Source: Cytospora piceicola (lineage: Eukaryota; Ascomycota; Sordariomycetes; Diaporthales; Cytosporaceae). From it: DNA of 64,000 nucleotides. Numbering within the stretch: position 1 is the stretch's first letter; every line of letters begins with the position of its first letter. Both the position numbers and the translations under genes were made by a program. The stretch is taken from positions 868,001 through 932,000 of the forward strand of contig JALQBC010000004.1 in assembly GCA_023375675.1 (NCBI GenBank), written 5' to 3'. Below the pieces are notes generated by a model. It ran no database searches. It had not been told where the DNA came from and worked only from the letters and a program-made list of their open reading frames with translations. Of this stretch, positions 57,581 to 64,000 are shown piece after piece.

Positions 57581-60037
57581 TTACTCTAGGCGTACCTCTA
57601 CGTCAGTAGCATAGCACCGCTCAGGTCCCTGTAAAGCCTCCCCGTGCATGATACCAAGTACAAAGGCCTCCCCTATTAGTCGGAAAGTCTCCCGGCGTTC
57701 CACCCTTCGCAGTACGAGGGGAACGTTAGCACCATGAACAAGCCAAACTTCATCTCCTGGAGCAAGTGATTGTGGTCCCATGCCGAGGCGTTGACTGGTG
57801 GTGGTAAATAGACGTCTGGAGTCAGTCTTCATCCCAAGTGAGGTCTCGAACCTGTCGATGCCGTCCTGTATTACTCCCTTAATCGCATCTGCCTGGGGCG
57901 CCTTTGTCTCCATCATCCTCAAGGTGCCGGTGATGCGTTCTGGACTCGGAAACACATCATATGGGTCGAGATGCCAAAGTTGGTGAAGTCTGTGGGACAA
58001 CTGCTTTTCCAGTTCCCTCAGTTTCGTCTTTCTGTGATCATCGTGTCGTTTCTTCTGGGTTTCAAGGACCGTGCCAAAGAACTCTGGTATCTCCTCGTGA
58101 GCCAGGGGCTGGCTATTGATGGTATCCTCGGCATCCTTGCCAAAGGCCTGGATGTCGAACACGAGGTCGTCAAGGCTATACATCTTGGCTAGTATGTACT
58201 CGTTCAGATCATCATGGAGGTGTCGATCTGGGTTCCGGAGCGCATCTAAGAGCGAGATACACCAGTCGCCGAACTCGTGACCCAAGCTGACGGTCGTCGG
58301 CGAACTCCCTAACGGCGAGTTTGGGGTCGCTACCAGGGTTCGCCAGAGAGCCTCTCCCAGCTTCAGGCCGGACAGATGAGGCCCGGAGCGCGAGGAAAAG
58401 TGGCTCACAAATTCAAATATATGGGACCATGAATCATCTTCCTTCGCAATATTATTGAATGGCTCCGCGACTGGGCCCACCGAGTCGATTCTTCGGCCCT
58501 GGAGGACGAGACGCTCGCCTTCGAAGGTGACATCGGCCCCGTAATGGGGTGCGCCCCAGCAGTGGAAAAGACTATCCTGGTACACCCCTAGGACATCAGC
58601 TTCGAGTGGAAGGGGGAGCAGTGGTGCCGATGGGTCTGGCAGCCAAGATGGAAATCCTTCCGCATGCTTGGTCCTGTGGGCTGGGTCTTCAACCAGGGCT
58701 AACAAGCTGACGTTCCTGGACTTCGTCATGTGGTATCTCGCAAACTCCATCGCAATCTCCTTCAGGCTTCGCGCATAATCTACATGTGGCAGATCTTGTC
58801 TTCGGCCTTGATGAATGATGGTACTTCGTCTCGCGATCCCCAGCATTGCGAAGAACTTGTCCGCCACCACACTCGCCTGGAACTGTCTGCCGAGGAACAA
58901 CAGTTTCTGGGCTGATGGGTCATCCCCGCGGATTGTCCGCTGGGCCTCCAAAAGAGCAGCCAAGTGTCCACCGAAGCGCGTGGATATCCTTGCGTTGCTG
59001 GGGTTTACTTTGTCCTCGTCTGGTTGAAATACCTTGACATGCTGCGACAGAATGGCCCAAGCCCTGGACTCTTCCAGTAACTTTGACGTCGCAACCAGAT
59101 CCTTCCAGTCGATTATTCCGTCTCCACATAGAACAAGGAGCTTTCTTGCCAAGGCTACTTCTTGTACGATCCAAGCACGTTCGAAGTACGACCTGGAGAG
59201 GAGGCCAGCCAGGGACTGCCAGTCGTCGCCCGGGATCGCCCTGACGAGACGGGCAGCAGCAGAACCAGGTTCGGAATCGCTGGCTGGCCAAGCTCCCAGC
59301 TTCTTCACGAGCTGGATGGCAGCGTCAGTCTGGCCATCCTTCTCTCCAAGCCAAGAGATGACTTCCTCGGCCTGGGAGTAGACACAATCCATCAGGGCCA
59401 CCTGTGCATTTTTCTCTGCGATATTTGCCTGGTTGATACAGAGCTGGTCGATCCAGATAGGAGTGTTCCTGACGCGTTTGAGGGGCCCATCCGTTGCGAA
59501 GAATATCCGTCGAAGGAAACAGTATAGATTATGTGTGACCTCGATCCTGGCCCCGTCCAAGAGGATGGGGAACCGTCTCTCAGAGCGTTTCTGGTGGTGC
59601 CTTTGACCGAGGGGAGCTCGGTAGTCCCCCCACACGTAAGACAAGACATTGAACGTCGGCGTGGCATCAAGGTCCACGTCCTCAAACAGGAGCGTGATGG
59701 TCTTGTCATTGTCTTCCGCAATGCCGAATCGAACGAGTCTTATGGACGAATGATCCTTCAATGGTCTGTACTGGAAAGGCCTGTGTTGGGCAAGATCCGG
59801 CAAGTTGGCTGCATATGTCTGTTCCCGAAGAGAGGACATCGCGGACAGGGCATAGTCCATATGATGGGTGAAACCGGGCACTTCTTTGAGGTCAAATAGG
59901 GCCCTCAAGTCTTTCAGCACCCCTTTCACGTTCTGTGGCGAGTCGATGTCGACAGTCGCCTCGTTGCTGAAGAACGCATTCCTCATCTCAACCTCAAGCC
60001 TTTCCAAGAAAGGCATCGGCTTCGTGGTTGGTGGCAT
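57581..60037 (-). CDS. HET-domain (heterokaryon incompatibility) protein
   Basis: Single exon, 818 residues, ATG at 60037. The HET domain occupies about residues 125-300 with its three blocks: FNVLSYVWGD (129-138), PIWIDQLCINQ then EKNAQVALMDCVYSQAEEVI (193-228), and SRSYFERAWIVQEVALA (281-297). HET domains act in nonself recognition and trigger cell death on fusion of unlike strains in characterised cases, or in related immune-type signalling. The N-terminal 120 residues are a predicted helical extension, and the C-terminal 500 residues carry no motif I recognise (no NACHT or WD repeats seen). The end, GDEVWLVHGANVPLVLRRV then FRLIGEAFVLGIMHGEAL, is the usual C-terminal block of fungal HET proteins. 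Such genes are often polymorphic and strain-specific. Confidence 0.93.
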   Translation of the reverse strand: MPPTTKPMPFLERLEVEMRNAFFSNEATVDIDSPQNVKGVLKDLRALFDLKEVPGFTHHMDYALSAMSSLREQTYAANLPDLAQHRPFQYRPLKDHSSIRLVRFGIAEDNDKTITLLFEDVDLDATPTFNVLSYVWGDYRAPLGQRHHQKRSERRFPILLDGARIEVTHNLYCFLRRIFFATDGPLKRVRNTPIWIDQLCINQANIAEKNAQVALMDCVYSQAEEVISWLGEKDGQTDAAIQLVKKLGAWPASDSEPGSAAARLVRAIPGDDWQSLAGLLSRSYFERAWIVQEVALARKLLVLCGDGIIDWKDLVATSKLLEESRAWAILSQHVKVFQPDEDKVNPSNARISTRFGGHLAALLEAQRTIRGDDPSAQKLLFLGRQFQASVVADKFFAMLGIARRSTIIHQGRRQDLPHVDYARSLKEIAMEFARYHMTKSRNVSLLALVEDPAHRTKHAEGFPSWLPDPSAPLLPLPLEADVLGVYQDSLFHCWGAPHYGADVTFEGERLVLQGRRIDSVGPVAEPFNNIAKEDDSWSHIFEFVSHFSSRSGPHLSGLKLGEALWRTLVATPNSPLGSSPTTVSLGHEFGDWCISLLDALRNPDRHLHDDLNEYILAKMYSLDDLVFDIQAFGKDAEDTINSQPLAHEEIPEFFGTVLETQKKRHDDHRKTKLRELEKQLSHRLHQLWHLDPYDVFPSPERITGTLRMMETKAPQADAIKGVIQDGIDRFETSLGMKTDSRRLFTTTSQRLGMGPQSLAPGDEVWLVHGANVPLVLRRVERRETFRLIGEAFVLGIMHGEALQGPERCYATDVEVRLE

Positions 60038-61264
60038 TTCGTCGGCCTTCGCAGCGTGTGCGTATGTTAGAACTACTGGACCCTCGGGAAGTATAAGAGT
60101 GAACTAGCATGTGCGACATGAAGTGATCGATTCTGGCTTGATATCTCTCGGGTGAGAAAAGAGCTCTAGTTATAAGTTACTTATTGAACCGGACACCTCA
60201 GCCGCTAAGCCTCTGCCACAGTCCAATAAGCCTGACGAAGGCATCCTCACGTGTGTTCGCGTACCCAAGTAGGTTAGTCGTGCCACGGGTAATTCGTCCT
60301 CAGCTGAAAGTGCAGCCGCCGGTAATTTACTTTTCATCTTAGGTATAATAATACCCAGTCTCTGCAGGTTAGATGTTGACCTGGAGCTCGAATCTACATC
60401 AGGTAGGTAGCAGTTGGTTTTGAGGTCGACATAATATTAGAAATAGCTTCTGGCTTGATAGGTACCTTCTTGAAGCCCAGGAGTATGTTTATCACTGTAC
60501 TATCTATCCCAGTTCATTCTCTCACCTTAAACCTTCCATCAACTCAAATATCTTACCCTCCAGTTCCTCCCATTTTCTGTTGCAAATACAGGATTCTACT
60601 TGAGAGGCTTGGCTTCACTACTCCAGTAGCAACAGGAGTCTTGTGGCACCTTTGCGAGCACAATTCCTGCTTTTCCCACACAGATAAACAGTTGCCTCGA
60701 TCTAGAATATCCAACACTTTTTGGTTCAAAGTTTTCCGGAGCTTCTAGTATAATTACAGTGCGTAGTTGATGACTGAAGATTGACTTGGCCACAGTTCCG
60801 AGTTTGGTAGACATCAATGACTGATTGGCTGCGTATTATCTATTATTACTTGACAAATGCATGTGCCCAGCTGCAATTGAAGCGTGATCAAATACCCTAG
60901 GGTAGACAACAGCGATGAATCTAGAGTAGTCACTATGTAACTTTGGCGGGGAAGACTCGTTACCAACCAAATATAATTGTTTGTACCATCCTCCATGACA
61001 GCTGATCTATTTATCAAGTGAACACAATTCAACATCCCCTAATTCCACAATACATGATGTACATATGCCAATATAGATTCCCTCGAGTCCTGCACTGCTT
61101 CAGGTCATCTCCAAAGAGTTTATTTACGGGTATACACTACCAACTCTCCCAGAAGTTCAAAAGGGCCTTCAAAAATTCATAGTAATAGAAATTATCATTA
61201 ACGTATTATCCAAATCATAAAATCAATCGTATGTCGCGGCAGTGGTGATATCCGTCCCATCCCA
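60038..61264. other. HET gene upstream region
   Basis: About 1.2 kb between the HET start and the asparaginase end, both on the minus strand. Small frames (60455-60748, 60814-61035) show nothing. The region is AT-richer than the genes. Confidence 0.4.
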
Positions 61265-62386
61265 TCAGCCATCGTACTCAAACAGACTCGTCATCTGCTT
61301 AGGCGTGTACCCAGCGTGGATAGCAAGCTGGAGCATGATCCTCGCCTTGGCCGGGTTCTGGAACCCGCCCCCGTACCAGCCCGCGCTCCCCGTGGGCTCG
61401 ACGTAGCCGTCCATGGTCCGGCGCGACACGACGACCTGCGTGCCGTTGTTCGCAACGAGCCCGTTCAGCACCTCCGTCCCGTCGTCGGTCCACCCGCCGG
61501 CGCCCATGCCGGCCAGCACGAGCCCCTTGGCCCCGCTCTCGACGGCCGCGGTGGCGAGGTATGTGTTCAGGCTCTGGTGGCCGTACAGCACGTCGACCTG
61601 CGGCAGCTCGCTCGCGCCCGACACGTCGAAGACGACCTTGCCGATGGGCGTGGCGGGCGGGTAGTAGAAGATGGGCGCGACGTCGATGAAGACGCCCAGG
61701 AAGCCGGCCTCGACGGCCTTGAAGGTGTCGAGCGCGTTGGCGTTGGTCTTGGTGGCGTAGAAGGCGCTCAGGATGCGGTCGTTCAGCACCACCATGGCGC
61801 CCCGGCCCACGGCGCTCTCGCTGCCCGCCAGCGTGACCGCCTCGAGCAGGTTGATGGGCCCGTCGGCGCTGATGGCCGTGGCGGGCCTCATGGCGCCCAC
61901 GATGACCACAGGCTTGCTGCTGTTGACGGTGAGGTCCATGAAGAAGGCGCTCTCCTCGAGCGTGTCGGTGCCGTGCGTGATGACCACGCCCTGGCAGTAG
62001 GGGTCCTCCAGCTCCGCCTGGACCTGCTGCGTGATGTTGAGCAGGATCTCGGGCGTGATGGACTCGCTGCCCACGTTGGAGACCTGCACGCCCTTGACGT
62101 TGGACACGTTGGCGAGCGAGGGCACCGCGTCGATCAGCAGGTCCACGCCCAGCGCGCCGGCCTGGTACCCCGTCGTCTGGGTGTCGGACGTGGCGCTGCC
62201 GGCGATGGTGCCGCCCGTCGCGTAGATGGTCACGTTGGGCAGGCTGGCGTTATACGATGTGTCCCGCTTGGAGAGCTGGTAGAGGGGGAATGGCCGCGAC
62301 GGGATGTCGCGGGCTGCCGGGGCCGGGTGGGGAGCGGCGAGGACCACGGCCGCGAGGGCTGACAGGGTGAGGGCGTTGGCGAACAT
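61265..62386 (-). CDS. L-asparaginase, type II, secreted
   Basis: Hydrolyses L-asparagine to aspartate and ammonia outside the cell or in the wall. Single exon, 373 residues from ATG 62386 (the longer frame to 62443 lacks an ATG). MFANALTLSALAAVVLAAP is a clear signal peptide. Lys40-Arg41 is a possible Kex2 site that would start the mature chain at DTSYNAS. The first active-site motif is TGGTIAG (57-63) and the second HGTDTLEE (138-145), providing the nucleophilic Thr and the Thr-Asp pair. SADGPINLLEAV and the C-terminal TMDGYVEP block are also typical. Several N-glycosylation sequons (NAS, NVT, NVS, NIT, NSS, NGT) fit secretion. Length matches yeast Asp3-type enzymes. GC-rich codon use contrasts with the AT-rich flank. 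Confidence 0.94.
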   Translation of the reverse strand: MFANALTLSALAAVVLAAPHPAPAARDIPSRPFPLYQLSKRDTSYNASLPNVTIYATGGTIAGSATSDTQTTGYQAGALGVDLLIDAVPSLANVSNVKGVQVSNVGSESITPEILLNITQQVQAELEDPYCQGVVITHGTDTLEESAFFMDLTVNSSKPVVIVGAMRPATAISADGPINLLEAVTLAGSESAVGRGAMVVLNDRILSAFYATKTNANALDTFKAVEAGFLGVFIDVAPIFYYPPATPIGKVVFDVSGASELPQVDVLYGHQSLNTYLATAAVESGAKGLVLAGMGAGGWTDDGTEVLNGLVANNGTQVVVSRRTMDGYVEPTGSAGWYGGGFQNPAKARIMLQLAIHAGYTPKQMTSLFEYDG

Positions 62387-62523
62387 GGTGGCGGAGACGG
62401 TGAGATGGTGCAACGGGTGAGCACTTGAAAGTACTGCAGCCAAGAGGTTGGCTGGAGGCTGGATGGGTGGGCGAGCGTAAGGAGTTCATAACTTCGAATC
62501 TTCATTATAATGTTCGGGCAGGC

Positions 62524-62531
62524 CCTTTATA
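62524..62531 (-). promoter_or_regulatory. TATA box of the asparaginase gene
   Basis: TATAAAGG on the minus strand, about 140 bases before the ATG; good sequence and distance for a fungal TATA box. Confidence 0.55.
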
Positions 62532-62539
62532 CTTGGTCT

Positions 62540-64000
62540 TCTTGGCCATCTTGTCGATCTCTGGATTGATTGTGGATGGTATTACAAGCAACCATTGCGA
62601 TTGTGCTTATCGATGCCACAATCATATACACCCCCGAGAGCCGGCAGAGAAAGGAGATGGGAGGTGCCTTGGGCTGCTTGGGCACGAAGGAAAGACACCG
62701 AGCGACCGGCAACCCACCTTGCTTATCTCACCGGTGTAAGCGAAGGATGGACTCTATGATGCTAGCCAACTAGGTAGCTTTGTTAGTCCCAAAGCTACAG
62801 CGATCTAAAAGCTCGGCATTGCCGTAGTAGATAGGGGATTTAGGGGAATTAAGTTTCCCGGGACGGAGGAATTCGGGAGGGTAGTATAAAGCATACTAAC
62901 AGTAGAATAATCCTTAGGGAAGCGAAACTTTAAGTCGAGTAATTACAAAGAGAAATATCACACGCAGTAATAGTTGATTATATACATTAGCCTGGTAACT
63001 ATATACTTGAATCAAGATTTACGATTTTCTTATCTGTATAAAGGTGTAAGTAGGGAGGTCGCCTGCTGTTGCAATTTAATTCAATTAAATAATATGGAAA
63101 CACGTAATTCAGATATACTGAAGTCTTTGATCAGATACAGACGAAACAGACACCACCTTTACCTGATCATTCCCGCTTTTGATCACTGATCATTTAATAC
63201 TTTGAGATCTCTCTTTGCAATTGCCGAACCTAGAGTTTCAATTCCCAGGACTGTTCAGCTCATTAATCACCAAGAATAGGTAGTTAAGATCTCTGGATAG
63301 CAAACTTATATATGCTCCTGAGCATTATAAAACAAAATGCAAAGTCTCTAAAAGAATGCAATTTATATTTGAAACCGAAATAATAGATCTAGCTGTGTGT
63401 GAAAAGCTTCTCTATCAAGTAGATTGCCTGGATGGGTCATTATATAGGGCCTCCTACTGTGATAGCATCCTTGAATGGTAATGACAGAAAAGTCGTCAAT
63501 TGTCATTAGGTCCCCGAGTGCTCAAGCGAATATGAACATGTACCACCCATCGGCAAATTTGTCTTTTAGATTTATACTTTCTTTTCTCTCTTATGGTAGG
63601 TCTGTGGCGAGGACTGTTGGGACAATACATGCACCCGTGTGTAAAGGACCACCCTGGCGCATGTATCAGATATGTGATATATGGTGGATGATAAAGTAAT
63701 TGCATCTATGAATAGTCGATGTTGAGAAGGAAATTCCGGTATATCCAATAGGCAGGTTTTATCGACTCGTCATCTAAGAAAGTTTCAATCTGTCGATTAG
63801 ATAAGTTAACAAGCTGCACTTTCGTAACGCTCATCAAGTCTCATGCGTACTGACCAATCCCTTAAGGAAGGATTTAATATCATTAATGATTAGTTACCAG
63901 GTAGATTTTGTCTCCGGTAGGAATCTCAAAATGACTCCAAATCCATATGAAGATAGATCACTCTTAAGTTCGGATAGGGATTTATCTTTAACCGTTAGGT
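62540..64000. other. AT-rich right end without genes
   Basis: Frames up to 74 codons only. A segment at 62775-62960 ('tagataggggatttagggg', TTTCCCGGGACGGAGGAATTC) looks unlike its flanks and may be a small transposon remnant, but no terminal repeat is visible. From 62970 the DNA is AT-rich with normal CA/TG, so not RIP-mutated. Confidence 0.4.

Noticed and set aside
61316..62362. 348-codon open frame (+) opposite the asparaginase
   Set aside because: Antisense shadow of a GC-rich gene; His/Arg/Gly/Val-rich composition without domains.
62775..62960. Possible transposon remnant
   Set aside because: Texture differs from the flanks but no terminal repeats or coding remains could be shown.
1..64000. 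tRNA or rRNA genes
   Set aside because: No cloverleaf with a TTCGAATC-type T-loop and matching acceptor stem was noticed on reading; CG-rich islands in the element do not fold that way. A tRNAscan run would settle it.

Overview
The window is nuclear DNA of a filamentous ascomycete (Pezizomycotina, most likely a sordariomycete). The evidence is short introns with GTAAGT/GTATGT donors and GCTAAC-type branch sites, a HET-domain gene, a pisatin-demethylase-like P450, a secreted type II asparaginase, and a 42 kb block with the signature of RIP (repeat-induced point mutation). No genus is assigned.

Left arm (1-8.7 kb). A BTB/POZ-domain gene (+) reads well but carries a poly(A) frameshift and an in-frame stop. 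It is followed on the minus strand by a complete cytochrome P450, a 92-residue one-helix membrane protein and MET12-type methylenetetrahydrofolate reductase.

Central block (8,716-50,544). About 41.8 kb is almost devoid of CA and TG dinucleotides while CG is kept, which is what RIP at CpA leaves. The two edges are mirror images. Read outside-in, each edge shows the same CGAGAG-GCGAT end, the same GTGATATATATATCGT box, 'tttcgag' repeats, an array of ACGGTCGGTCCGCTACGGA-like units, the box AGGACTAATTTA, the box AGTAAGCTCGCCTTTT with paired CCGG sites, and finally a CCTTAA hexamer array. The block is therefore one giant element with terminal inverted repeats of roughly 1.5 kb (left) and 1.1 kb (right), not a random pile of transposons. 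Twelve long reading frames interrupted only by TAA/TAG can be followed inside it, all on the + strand. Several end in coding minisatellites, one is coiled-coil-like and two are strongly acidic or basic. No known protein family was recognised. These frames are provisional, because antisense frames in RIP-mutated DNA can look almost as open.

Right arm (50.5-64 kb). This holds the splicing factor YJU2/CWC16 (+), a small Ser-rich protein (-), a long gene-poor stretch, a HET-domain protein (-) and a secreted L-asparaginase (-). The outermost 1.5 kb is AT-rich and shows no gene.

The flanking genes are unrelated housekeeping or accessory genes and form no pathway with the element. The main item of interest is the giant element: its ends, its telomere-like arrays, its duplicated CCGG modules and its erased genes.
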